Part shown: positions 54,478-63,307 of the stretch, piece by piece
Layout of the letters: every line of letters begins with the position of its first letter
Numbering within the stretch: position 1 is the stretch's first letter
From: Betaproteobacteria bacterium
Lineage (GTDB): Bacteria; Bdellovibrionota_B; Oligoflexia; Silvanigrellales; Silvanigrellaceae
Assembly (NCBI GenBank): GCA_016868315.1
Contig: VGHE01000012.1
Span: 17,848-81,847, forward strand
Direction of reading: 5' to 3'
DNA length: 64,000 bases
Notes under the pieces: generated by a model
What the model saw: the letters and a program-made list of their open reading frames with translations, nothing else
Told to the model about the DNA's origin: nothing
Databases searched by the model: none
Translations under genes and position numbers: made by a program

Positions 54478-55092
54478 ATGCAGAAGCACTATTTTCATCT
54501 TGGCTTGCTTGGACTCGTTGGAGTCTCTGCTGGTTTGACACTCAACTCAGCCCAGGCAGACATTCGTGTTTATGCCGGAGTCGGACTCGGTGAGCTTTCT
54601 AAGAAAGACGATACCGACAAAAAGAAACCTTCAGGACTCGATGCTAAGCTTGCGGCAAATGTGGATGTCCTCTCACCTGTTCCTGGCCTTTCCATCTACG
54701 CAGGTCCTGAATTTCTGACGGGAACCTATACGCGCGACACAACAATTTTGAACAGCGTTGCGAAGGAAACGATCAATAAATCTGCACTTGGTCTAAATGC
54801 TGGTGTGCATTTTGGCATGGTTCCGCTGGTTACATTCCAGGGTGAGCTCAATTACGCCACAGCAATGGGTGGTGAGGTAAAAGTTGAAGCGCTCGGTAAA
54901 ACATCAACCCTCAAAACCAAGTCAGGTTCTGATTTGGGTGGAACGTTGAGAGCTCTTATCACTCCCTTTCCACTCCTGCGTGCAGGCGTTGAGTACAACT
55001 TGGGCAGCGGCAATTCCAAGTACGAAGGCAATGATGAAGAGGTCAAGTACGATTACTCGGCGATCCGCGCGGTCATTGGAATTTCGCTTTAA
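54478..55092 (+). CDS. small outer-membrane beta-barrel protein
   Basis: 204 residues. Starts after GGGAGG. Signal peptide cut near SAQA, then alternating strands (IRVYAGVGLGEL, GLSIYAGPEFLTGTYT, LLRAGVEYNLGSG) ending in YSAIRAVIGISL, a typical C-terminal barrel strand. Probably an 8-stranded OmpW/OmpX-like barrel; no ligand can be named. Followed by a strong terminator. Confidence 0.7.
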   Translation: MQKHYFHLGLLGLVGVSAGLTLNSAQADIRVYAGVGLGELSKKDDTDKKKPSGLDAKLAANVDVLSPVPGLSIYAGPEFLTGTYTRDTTILNSVAKETINKSALGLNAGVHFGMVPLVTFQGELNYATAMGGEVKVEALGKTSTLKTKSGSDLGGTLRALITPFPLLRAGVEYNLGSGNSKYEGNDEEVKYDYSAIRAVIGISL

Positions 55093-55124
55093 GGCGATTG
55101 CAAACATTTGAACGATGAAATCTG

Positions 55125-55163
55125 AAACCGCGCTGGGGAGATGCTCCACCAGCGCGGTTTTTT
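55125..55163. terminator. rho-independent terminator
   Basis: AAACCGCGCTGG (55125-55136) pairs perfectly with CCAGCGCGGTTT (55149-55160), then a T-run. Sits between the plus-strand barrel gene and the convergent RNase Y gene and could serve both. Confidence 0.92.
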
Positions 55164-55207
55164 ATTGCTAAGAATGTTCGATCTGCCTTCAAAATTTCAT
55201 TCGCTGT

Positions 55208-56794
55208 TCACGCGACTTCTGAAATCTCAATTCTGCGCACTACGGTCACTTTGATTTGTCCAGGGAATTGCACATCGCTCTCGAGCTTGCGACAGATGTT
55301 CTGCGCAAGTGGGTCAATGTCCTTTTCCTTGATGCGGCGATTATCTACAAACACGTGAACTTCGCGCCCAGCATGCATGATGGCTGAGCCAGTGACACCC
55401 TGACCCTGGAAGCTGTTGATGACTTCAGCAATTCCTTCAATGCGTTTTTGGAATCCTTCTTCCATGTCAACACGAGCTCCAGGACGAGCGCCCGACATGG
55501 CATCGGCAGCTTTAAGAATATAGGCGTGAGGGGTTTCCACGACTTTGTCGTCGTGATGCGAAAGCACAGTATCGACGACAATCTCTGCTTCACCGAATCG
55601 GGTTGCGTAGTCGCCACTGATAACTGCGTGACTGCCTTCGATCTTGTAATCGAGCACCTTGCCAATATCGTGCAAAATGCCCGAGCGCTTGGCGAGTTTG
55701 GCGTCCACACCCACCTCGTCGGCGAGCATTCCTGCGAGTCGCGCCACCTCAAGAGAGTGGAAGTATTGATTCTGGCGGTGGCTGGTGCGGTAATTGAGTG
55801 AGCCAATCAGCTTGAGAATTTCAGGATGCATCGGGTCGAGCCCAAGAATTTTGACTGCATCCTGACCCATGCGGAGAACCTGTTGATCGAGCGCCTGACG
55901 ATGTTTTTGAAGAATCTGTCGAACTCGGTCAGGATTAAATTGGTTGCGTCCGAAAATCTCTTCAAGGGTGAGGCGAATGACTTCTTTGTCGACGCCAGCT
56001 CCGCCCGATATTTTCAGCGTGGGAGCTTCGCTTGATTGCGGATCAAGCCCAACATCCAAAGCCGTATCCGTGCCATCGAGAAGCAACTTCACAATCGGCG
56101 ACTCTTCGCCAAAGTGTCTCACGACAAGATCTTTTGATGGTGCTTCGACGCTAAAACTCGTTTTCGGCCAAACAAAACGTGGGTTGTAACGGTTATAGAT
56201 GTTTTGGAGAACATCACGCGCGCCACGTTGGGCTTCAGCCTTAAGGCGTTCCTGATTGTCGAGCATCCATTTTGAGATCCCGAGCTTCTCAGCATTCAAA
56301 ACCTCTTCACGAATTCCAGACTCGATCTCATCTCGCTGCGCTGAAGTCTTCACGACCAAGCTTTCGAGCAGCGACTTTTCAACTCCGGTCTTTTGCTCGG
56401 CCAGGTTTAAAAGCTCCGGTGGTAGTTCATGGCTTTTGTGCAGACGATCTTGAAGTTGAATCTCAGTGTTCTGCAGTTCATTCCATTTTTTGTCGATTTT
56501 ACTCTGGCGCTGATTGAGTTCCCGTTCAAAATCTTCGTTTAGACTTTTGACCAATGAACGCTCTTCCTCGAGGCGTTGTGCATCAGCTTCGAGCTCCTCG
56601 CGAGCGGCCTTGAGTGCTTCGTCGAGAATAGCGTCGCGTCTCTGCTTGGCATTGCGGATGACCTGATCAGCCGACTCGCCAAGCCCTTGAACGACGTCTT
56701 GATTCCTCAACACCATGCGGCGTGCCAGGAGCGTGCCGAGGCCGGCGCTGATGAGCACCACAAGGGAGCTTATGATGAAGGTGGTGGAATCCAT
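55208..56794 (-). CDS. RNase Y-like endoribonuclease with divergent KH region
   Basis: About 528 residues from ATG at 56794 (GAGGAAAGG upstream). N-terminal membrane anchor (about 5-24), a long charged coiled coil (about 40-190), then HD domain with FHSLEVARLAGMLADEVG, GILHDIGKV, SHHDD and ADAMSGARPGARVDMEE, and C-terminal QFPGQIKVTVVR: all match RNase Y. Between coil and HD, where a KH domain with GREGRN should be, the sequence reads VRHFGEESPIVKLLLDGTD with no GxxG loop. RNase Y starts mRNA decay at the membrane. RNA recognition may differ here. Confidence 0.85.
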   Translation of the reverse strand: MDSTTFIISSLVVLISAGLGTLLARRMVLRNQDVVQGLGESADQVIRNAKQRRDAILDEALKAAREELEADAQRLEEERSLVKSLNEDFERELNQRQSKIDKKWNELQNTEIQLQDRLHKSHELPPELLNLAEQKTGVEKSLLESLVVKTSAQRDEIESGIREEVLNAEKLGISKWMLDNQERLKAEAQRGARDVLQNIYNRYNPRFVWPKTSFSVEAPSKDLVVRHFGEESPIVKLLLDGTDTALDVGLDPQSSEAPTLKISGGAGVDKEVIRLTLEEIFGRNQFNPDRVRQILQKHRQALDQQVLRMGQDAVKILGLDPMHPEILKLIGSLNYRTSHRQNQYFHSLEVARLAGMLADEVGVDAKLAKRSGILHDIGKVLDYKIEGSHAVISGDYATRFGEAEIVVDTVLSHHDDKVVETPHAYILKAADAMSGARPGARVDMEEGFQKRIEGIAEVINSFQGQGVTGSAIMHAGREVHVFVDNRRIKEKDIDPLAQNICRKLESDVQFPGQIKVTVVRRIEISEVA

Positions 56795-56897
56795 GGTTGA
56801 CCTTTCCTCAGGGTATAGACCTGACCTCTGTTCCGACCCTATCATGGATGGGTCGATAAACTGAAGGTTTTGCAGCAATTCGAAGGGGAGACGAGAA

Positions 56898-57758
56898 ATG
56901 ACACAGACCCAGAACAATGCCCATCGGCAGTTGCCCACCACCGAATTTGTCGGGCAACTTGCTAGAACTGCAGGAGAGCTGACTTTGCGCTTCTTCCGAA
57001 GCCAGCAGCTGCGCGTTGATGAAAAATCAGGCGATCTGGGGTTGGTCACTGAAGCAGACTTAGCCTCCGAGACACTTCTCAAGAATGAAATTGCTCAGCA
57101 TTTTCCGGGTCACGTGTTTCTTGGTGAGGAGACGGGCTGGAGCGAGGCTGTTGCCGACGGTCAGGTGGTTTGGATTATCGACCCTATCGATGGCACGACC
57201 AATTTCTCAAAGGGCAACATCTATTACTGCATTTCGGTGGCCTGTGGAGTTGTTGAATCCGGGCGCTTCCGTCCCGAGCGGGTGGCGATCTTCCATCCAG
57301 GAACAGGCGATCTTTATTCGGCTGGGCGAGGCCAAGGCGCAACCGTCAACGGTGTTCCCATGAAAGTCGCTGCTGGCACAGATCCACGGCGCTGGAGTTT
57401 GGCGACTGGATTCAGCTCCAGCAAGGGCGAGGCACTGCGGGGCGTGATTGAATGTATTGAAAGAATGCAAAATCGTATTTTGGGAATGCGAATCAATGGT
57501 GCTGCTGCATTGGATTTGTCGCTGACCGCACGTGGAGTGTTCAACGGTTTCTTTGAGTCCAGGCTGTCTCCTTGGGATATGGCGGCAGGGGCTCTGCTCG
57601 TCGAGGAGGCTGGTGGTCTTGTCGTGAATTACGAAGGCCAGCCGTTCGATATTTTGCGTGACGCAAACATTGTGGCTGGCCCGGCGCATGTCGTACGTGA
57701 CATGCTCGACATGATTTCAGGTGTGCGCGAGTATCTCAGAAGTACCGCTTGGCCATGA
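56898..57758 (+). CDS. suhB: inositol-1-monophosphatase family protein
   Basis: 286 residues. LGEETGWS (Glu77), [15 protein letters not shown] (Asp95, Asp98) and [18 protein letters not shown] give the three metal-binding motifs of the Mg-dependent phosphatase family. SuhB-like enzymes act on myo-inositol phosphates and can modulate transcription elongation; which role applies is unknown. Its last 23 bases overlap the end of the convergent aldolase gene. Gene symbol is by family resemblance. Confidence 0.85.
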   Translation: MTQTQNNAHRQLPTTEFVGQLARTAGELTLRFFRSQQLRVDEKSGDLGLVTEADLASETLLKNEIAQHFPGHVFLGEETGWSEAVADGQVVWIIDPIDGTTNFSKGNIYYCISVACGVVESGRFRPERVAIFHPGTGDLYSAGRGQGATVNGVPMKVAAGTDPRRWSLATGFSSSKGEALRGVIECIERMQNRILGMRINGAAALDLSLTARGVFNGFFESRLSPWDMAAGALLVEEAGGLVVNYEGQPFDILRDANIVAGPAHVVRDMLDMISGVREYLRSTAWP

Positions 57759-58773
57759 CTTCGAGGCTCAAAGGCTTGAGCTTGCTGGCTTGGCCTGCTT
57801 GTCCGAATTGAACCATGCGCTCGGCTACAATCTTTTGCATCGCAGCACGGGCCGGTGCCATGTATTTGCGGACATCGAATTCGCCAGGATTTTCCTTGAA
57901 GATTTTGCGAATAGCTACCGTCATAGCAAGGCGGTTGTCGGTGTCGACGTTGATTTTACGCACGCCGTTGCGGATTCCTTCCTGGATTTCGGACACAGGA
58001 ACGCCCCAGGTGGTTTTCATTTCGCCACCATACTTGCGGAACTCTTCTTGGAGATCCTGAGGCACAGAGCTCGAGCCATGCATAACGAGGTGCGTGTTTG
58101 GGCATTTTTTGTGGATCGCTTTAATGCGTTCGATGTTCAAGATGTTGCCATCAGGTTTGCGCGTAAACTTGTAGGCGCCGTGGCTCGTGCCAATCGCAAT
58201 GGCCAGCGCATCGACCTTGGTCTCTTCCACGAAGCGGGCAGCTTCATCGGGGTCGGTGAGCAGCTGATCGTGTGAAAGTTTTCCTTCAAATCCATGGCCG
58301 TCTTCTTTTTCACCTTCGCCAGTTTCGAGCGATCCAAGGCAGCCAAGTTCGCCCTCAACACTCACACCCATAGCGTGTGCGCATTTGACCACGTCGCGGG
58401 TGATTCTCGCATTGTATTCGTATGACGCAGGTGTCTTTCCATCTTCCATAAGCGAGCCATCCATCATCACGCTTGTGAAACCATTGCGGACTGCGGAGAG
58501 ACAAGTGGACATGGAATTGCCGTGATCTTGGTGTACGCAGATTGGAATTTCAGGGTAAAGCTCAACGGCAGCAAACATCAGGTGACGCAAAAAGACGTCG
58601 TTGGTGTACGAGCGTGCTCCGCGGCTAGCCTGGATAATCACCGGGCTATTGGTTTCCTTGGCCGCTTCCATGATGGCCTGAATTTGTTCGAGGTTATTCA
58701 CATTGAAGGCTGCAACGCCGTAGGTGTTCTCAGCAGCGTGATCGAGGAGTTGGCGAAGAGAGATTAGAGCCAT
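57736..58773 (-). CDS. fba: class II fructose-bisphosphate aldolase (CbbA type)
   Basis: 345 residues from ATG at 58773, preceded by [55 protein letters not shown] (zinc ligand), [20 protein letters not shown] and VMHGSSSVP are typical of zinc-dependent CbbA aldolases. Cleaves fructose-1,6-bisphosphate to DHAP and glyceraldehyde 3-phosphate. Together with iPGM upstream it covers two steps of glycolysis or gluconeogenesis. Confidence 0.94.
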   Translation of the reverse strand: MALISLRQLLDHAAENTYGVAAFNVNNLEQIQAIMEAAKETNSPVIIQASRGARSYTNDVFLRHLMFAAVELYPEIPICVHQDHGNSMSTCLSAVRNGFTSVMMDGSLMEDGKTPASYEYNARITRDVVKCAHAMGVSVEGELGCLGSLETGEGEKEDGHGFEGKLSHDQLLTDPDEAARFVEETKVDALAIAIGTSHGAYKFTRKPDGNILNIERIKAIHKKCPNTHLVMHGSSSVPQDLQEEFRKYGGEMKTTWGVPVSEIQEGIRNGVRKINVDTDNRLAMTVAIRKIFKENPGEFDVRKYMAPARAAMQKIVAERMVQFGQAGQASKLKPLSLEVMAKRYF

Positions 58774-58877
58774 GAAGGCCTCCATTAAGGGGATTGCCAA
58801 AATCAACGCCCCTTACATAGCATTCTCAAACCCGAGCTGGCAAAAGAGTGGGGGTGTGATGCCGAGGGAGAATGGCC

Positions 58878-59468
58878 ATGACAAGTCCGAAACAGAGCGA
58901 GCTACGCAAATTTGAGCTGGGCGAACCGCAGGAAACTTACCGTTGTCCAATCTTCAAAGTCGAGGCTCGTGAGGCGCGTAGCCTGGATGGGCAGCACAAA
59001 CAGCCAATGTACACAATACAGTGCGCCCAGTGGGTCAACGTTGTGCCGGTCACAGCGGACGGTCATGTGGTGCTCATTGAACAGCACCGGATTGGCACCA
59101 ACACAATCACTCTCGAAACCCCCGGAGGAGCGGTTGATCCGGGTGAAAAAGACCTCACTCTCGCAGCGTTGCGCGAATTGGAGGAGGAGACTGGATTGAC
59201 CTCTCAGCGGGTACTTTCTCTGCCAGGCTTTGCGCCAAATCCCGCCATTCAGGGCAACCGCATCACTTATTTTATTGCATTCGACTGCCAACCGCTGGCC
59301 AAACCACGCAATCACGTGGATCCGTTCGAGCAAATCCAAGTGCGGATGGTGCCTATTGAAGAAGCACTGATGATGGCGCGCTCGGGACAAATTCAGCATG
59401 CGCTGGCTGCCCTCGCTTTGCTTGTGGCCGAGCCCTATCTGAATGCGCGCACGCGTGATCGCGGCTGA
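58878..59468 (+). CDS. Nudix hydrolase, ADP-ribose pyrophosphatase-like
   Basis: 196 residues from ATG 58878, chosen over ATG 58872 because GAGGGAG needs about 7 bases spacing. Nudix box: GGAVDPGEKDLTLAALRE then LEEETGL. There are eight residues between the conserved Glu and the RE pair instead of seven, so the box has one extra residue. The N-terminus (KFELGEPQETYRCPIFKVEA) resembles ADP-ribose or sugar-nucleotide pyrophosphatases. Divergent from the aldolase. Confidence 0.82.
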   Translation: MTSPKQSELRKFELGEPQETYRCPIFKVEAREARSLDGQHKQPMYTIQCAQWVNVVPVTADGHVVLIEQHRIGTNTITLETPGGAVDPGEKDLTLAALRELEEETGLTSQRVLSLPGFAPNPAIQGNRITYFIAFDCQPLAKPRNHVDPFEQIQVRMVPIEEALMMARSGQIQHALAALALLVAEPYLNARTRDRG

Positions 59469-59492
59469 GCCGAATTTGGTGGAGCAAATGTT

Positions 59493-60284
59493 TTAGAGAC
59501 GCTCAGAGGCTGGGAGGGTCGCTTCGAGAGAGTCGGCAATATCGCCAACCGAGAGTCGCGCTCCAACCAGAAGGGTGTCGATGCCGAGTTGGTGCGCGGG
59601 TAAGTCATAAAACGGATCGTTGCCAATCATGACTGTTGATTCGGGCGCACCGCCTATTTTGCGGAGCGTTTCCTCGAAGAAGGCAGTGTGTGGTTTGGTT
59701 GACTTCATAACATCCCATGAAGTTACGAGATCAAAGTCGTGCAGATAAAGATCTGAAGCTTTCAGTCGCAGTTCAATTTCGCGCCGCCCGAAAATTGCGT
59801 TGGTTGCCAAAGTGACATGCCGTCCTGTGGCGTGCAGCAGATCGAGTAGTCTGCGAGCGTGGGGCTCGGAGTGCAGAAAAAGACAGATGAACGGGTAGTC
59901 GGAGTCGAAGAAACGCCCCGCAAATCTTTCGAGTCTATGCCGGGTCACGTTCAATTCGCGCGCCATAGTTTCAAAAAAAGCATCTTCATTGTTGGCGTAC
60001 TGATGGTTCGAAAGCACAATCTGCAGGGTTTTATTCACGGCTTTGTAGAGGTCTTTGTAGGACGCGAGCGCGCTCAGCCTGAGAAAAGCAAAGACTGCAA
60101 AAAGATTATGAAATGCGGCTCCGGGCTGGCCAATAAGTGTTCCATCCATGTCGATGAGAATGTGCGTTTTACCCGTCCACCACTCAGGTGCAAGACTCAC
60201 CCGGCTTCTAATATTCTTCAGCTGGGCGATGCTCTGCTTGTTGTTGTTGTTGTTGCGTCCTGAGTTACGTCTGCGCAAGGCCAT
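59493..60284 (-). CDS. HAD-superfamily hydrolase
   Basis: 263 residues from ATG at 60284 (GAGGAGAG 6 bases upstream). Motif I ILIDMDGTL (Asp45, Asp47), motif II VTLATNA, motif III Lys in MKSTKPHTAFF and motif IV MIGNDPFYDLPA define a phosphatase/phosphoglycolate-type HAD. A helical cap lies between motifs I and II. The N-terminus has a run of five Asn coded by a short TTG/AAC microsatellite. Substrate unknown. It follows the large TPR gene after 66 bases. Confidence 0.82.
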   Translation of the reverse strand: MALRRRNSGRNNNNNKQSIAQLKNIRSRVSLAPEWWTGKTHILIDMDGTLIGQPGAAFHNLFAVFAFLRLSALASYKDLYKAVNKTLQIVLSNHQYANNEDAFFETMARELNVTRHRLERFAGRFFDSDYPFICLFLHSEPHARRLLDLLHATGRHVTLATNAIFGRREIELRLKASDLYLHDFDLVTSWDVMKSTKPHTAFFEETLRKIGGAPESTVMIGNDPFYDLPAHQLGIDTLLVGARLSVGDIADSLEATLPASERL

Positions 60285-60350
60285 GGGGCTCTCCTCGAGA
60301 GCCCTCATGATTGCACAGAAGCAACAACTTCACCACACCTCGGGTTTGAG

Positions 60351-63167
60351 TTAGCAGGCAAGATTGACAGGTGTACCGACGCGGTATGCTCCCACGGTGC
60401 AGTAGATTTCCTCAATCAATTTTTGTTCGAGCATGTTCGTCGGAGCCAGATTGTAGAGCCTGAGGATATTTTCCCCTTCGCTCCCTGAAAGCCGCCCTGC
60501 ACGCTCAAGCCCTTTGATGAGGAAATAGAGACTCTGAATTGAGCTACCTTCTGCAATACAGGTCTGCATCTTTTCTATTCCGGCCTTGATATTTCCCTGG
60601 GCAAGAATCAGGTATCCGTGCAGAACTCCAGTGTCTGAAGGTACTTTTTGCGAACCGTCGTAAATATCCAGAGCTGCCTCAAGAAGACTCTGTGCTTTGC
60701 GGAAATTGGTTCCATTCAGTGCCAGCTTCAGAGCCTCGAGTTCAAAAAGCTTGGAACGCACAAGCCGATCTTCCACACCAGCCTTGACAGCAATGTCGAG
60801 CCATTCATCCACAAGCGGCCACTCCATCGCCTGGCTGTACATACGGGCAATGCACATCGCCAAATGCGAGAAAGTCCACTTTTTATCTGCTGTTTGCAGC
60901 AGCAGCAGTGTCTGTTGTGCCGCAAGACGAGGCTGGTAGCTGGCTCCAACTTTACTGAAGTATTCGATGATACTCTCGTTTTTCTCCTGATGCATGAACA
61001 AAATCTTACCTAAGATGAACGCATACTCAGATAGTCCTGCCTGGAGTGCCCTGCGGCCATGTTCGAGGATTTGATTGAGAACATCTTCGGAGAACGAGGG
61101 TTGCGCCGCAGAAAGTTGTTCGTCCAAAACCGCCGCAGTCCAGTCACCGTAGTTGGGTTCGTTGGTCTTAATAGCGCTTGGTATGGACAACTTCAGAGCC
61201 ACAATCAGATACTGGCTGTTCCATGGGTTAGCCTTCAGCGCGCGATCAATTTCCTGCTTTGCTTCGTCGGTTTCACCTACGGCAAGTAAAGCACTCGCGC
61301 GCACCCAGTGTAGCTCACTCCGCTGCTGTGGAGTGAGGTTGGGTATTTCATTGGTTTTGCGCGCAATCTCTTGGGCAGAAAAATATTCTTTGGTTTTGAT
61401 CAGGAAATTAAGGTAACGCAGCACCGATTCAACGTTAAGTGAGTCGAGCTCATACATCATCGAGAAGTGATGCTTCGCGCGTTCTATCACACCCAAACGA
61501 GAGAGCATCTCACTCATATAGAAGTGGACCTCTGCGTCGTCATTTGTTTCCTGCAGAGCCTCTTGCATCAGCTGCAACGCAACTGCTGCTTGATTTCGGC
61601 TCAGTGCATCTCTGATTTTATTCTTTCTTTCCATATAGGGGCGGATGGCTACAGAAGAAAGGGTAAGTTCACACAGCAGTTGGCAGAAACGGATTTCGGC
61701 GTTGCCGGAGTGGTTTAAATACGTGGTTTTCAGGCACTCTTTGAGTGAAAGTGATGCGTAGTGAGCCACACAATGTGCTGCTGTTTTGCTTGCTAAATCA
61801 AGCGGTGTGTCTTTGGCAATCAGCACTGAGTAGAAGCAGAGCCGGGCGAGATTGGGAAGACCATACTCTTCTGCAATCTGGCCTATGAATGCGATTTGCG
61901 CAGAGCTCTTCGGTGCTTTTTTACATGCAATGGCAATATTCTCTGCTTCGCGACGACAAGCCTCGGCTGCGGATGAATTTGCATCTTGTTTGTATGCATT
62001 CATTGCGCCTAAGAGGCAGAGAATTTCGATCTCGGGTGGAACCTCTCCGCGTTGGCGCTGCATCCAATCGGCCAGAGTTCTGAGCGCGGCAATGGCATGC
62101 GCTGTTTCCCGCTTCTCCAGAAAATGGCGGTAGAGCTGAATGTGTGTTTCGTAGGTTCCATGCACTAGAAATTTGTCGAGCTGTTCGAATTTTTCTGCAT
62201 AATCAGTGGTATTATCCGGCAGGGCACCAATCTGCTGCAGCTCGGCCATTGTTGCCAGCACTGCAAGAGAATTCGGGTTTAATTGCCAGGCGTGGGTCCA
62301 GGCATCGACAGCCTCTTGGAGATGGCCTGTAAATTCCAATGCACAACCCAGAACGAACCATGCAGCCGAGCTGTTGGGCTGTTTGTCTCTGAGTTTGAGC
62401 GCATCTGTGAGGAGTGGATGCTGTGTCTTTACTGCCTGTGAAATTTTGATGCTTTGCGATTCCTCTTGCTCATCTGTCAGCGGAAGTTCTTCGACGTCGG
62501 CTGATGCATCTGGCAAAGTTGGAACGGCCGAAGGGAAAAGATCATCGGGGAAAGAGGGCGATCGTTCAACCCTCCATCCGCGTGAAGACGGAATCGCTGG
62601 CAAGTTTCTGTTTGATTCCCAGCGTGAAAGCAGTTGTCGCGTTGCTTCATCGCGGTTGACACCGCGCCGCTCAGCGAACGCCTCGGCATCGCCGTCGAGC
62701 GCAACCACATCTTTTATGCGAGCACGTGCACTTTCCAGCGATAAATCGCGAACGTCCTTTGCAGACGAACTTTCGTCGGTCATCAGCTCCTCATGGCGGA
62801 TCTGTGCCAAGAGCCAAGCACCCTCGATCGTGAAGTGATCTGGATTAAGAGCCCGGAGGCGCCTGTATTCCTCTATAATTTCCGAAAGAATTTCAGTGCG
62901 GCAGGCAACCTCGATTCGTCTGAAGTGAATTTCAGGATCATTCCAAAACAGGCTTGCAAGTTGAGCAAGCTGACGGCTGGCAGCCTCAAAGTCCTGAACG
63001 AAGATCAGTTTGTTGACCTCCGAGAACAGGGTTGCTTTGTAGCCCATTTTAGCAATGTAGCGTCGGTACAACGCAAGCCGTTTCAGTCGGTTTTGTGCAC
63101 CGCTGAGAGCCACATTGTTCCGGTTGCTGTGTTGTCCAGACATCGTCCGTGAGCGTCTTGACACCAT
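60351..63167 (-). CDS. large cytoplasmic TPR-repeat protein, unknown
   Basis: 938 residues from ATG at 63167 (GGAG 8 bases upstream). Almost wholly helical; TPR-like units are clear at AAWFVLGCALEFTGHLQEAV, HFYMSEMLSRLGVIERAKHH and HWVRASALLAVGETDEAKQE. A basic N-terminus (KRLALYRRYIAK) and an acidic linker (about 195-250). No signal peptide or membrane helix. It is probably a scaffold for a protein complex; a promoter-like sequence lies upstream. No partner can be named. Confidence 0.75.
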   Translation of the reverse strand: MVSRRSRTMSGQHSNRNNVALSGAQNRLKRLALYRRYIAKMGYKATLFSEVNKLIFVQDFEAASRQLAQLASLFWNDPEIHFRRIEVACRTEILSEIIEEYRRLRALNPDHFTIEGAWLLAQIRHEELMTDESSSAKDVRDLSLESARARIKDVVALDGDAEAFAERRGVNRDEATRQLLSRWESNRNLPAIPSSRGWRVERSPSFPDDLFPSAVPTLPDASADVEELPLTDEQEESQSIKISQAVKTQHPLLTDALKLRDKQPNSSAAWFVLGCALEFTGHLQEAVDAWTHAWQLNPNSLAVLATMAELQQIGALPDNTTDYAEKFEQLDKFLVHGTYETHIQLYRHFLEKRETAHAIAALRTLADWMQRQRGEVPPEIEILCLLGAMNAYKQDANSSAAEACRREAENIAIACKKAPKSSAQIAFIGQIAEEYGLPNLARLCFYSVLIAKDTPLDLASKTAAHCVAHYASLSLKECLKTTYLNHSGNAEIRFCQLLCELTLSSVAIRPYMERKNKIRDALSRNQAAVALQLMQEALQETNDDAEVHFYMSEMLSRLGVIERAKHHFSMMYELDSLNVESVLRYLNFLIKTKEYFSAQEIARKTNEIPNLTPQQRSELHWVRASALLAVGETDEAKQEIDRALKANPWNSQYLIVALKLSIPSAIKTNEPNYGDWTAAVLDEQLSAAQPSFSEDVLNQILEHGRRALQAGLSEYAFILGKILFMHQEKNESIIEYFSKVGASYQPRLAAQQTLLLLQTADKKWTFSHLAMCIARMYSQAMEWPLVDEWLDIAVKAGVEDRLVRSKLFELEALKLALNGTNFRKAQSLLEAALDIYDGSQKVPSDTGVLHGYLILAQGNIKAGIEKMQTCIAEGSSIQSLYFLIKGLERAGRLSGSEGENILRLYNLAPTNMLEQKLIEEIYCTVGAYRVGTPVNLAC

Positions 63168-63252
63168 GTGAGATCTCCAAATGAGAGAACATCATCCGTC
63201 TCTTTTCTTCGGAGTCTCGGGTGGGAACTGAAGGCAAAATATTCTCAGTTTT

Positions 63253-63281
63253 ATTGTAAAATATGAAATACTCGGATTAAA
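63253..63281 (-). promoter_or_regulatory. candidate sigma-70-type promoter of the TPR gene
   Basis: On the minus strand, TACAAT (63253-63258) matches the -10 at five of six positions, with TTTAAT 17 bases upstream (63276-63281) as a weak -35. The interval is AT-rich and is 86 bases before the ATG at 63167. Confidence 0.4.
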
Positions 63282-63307
63282 TCTTCGCGATATTAGCTTA
63301 GTGCGGC

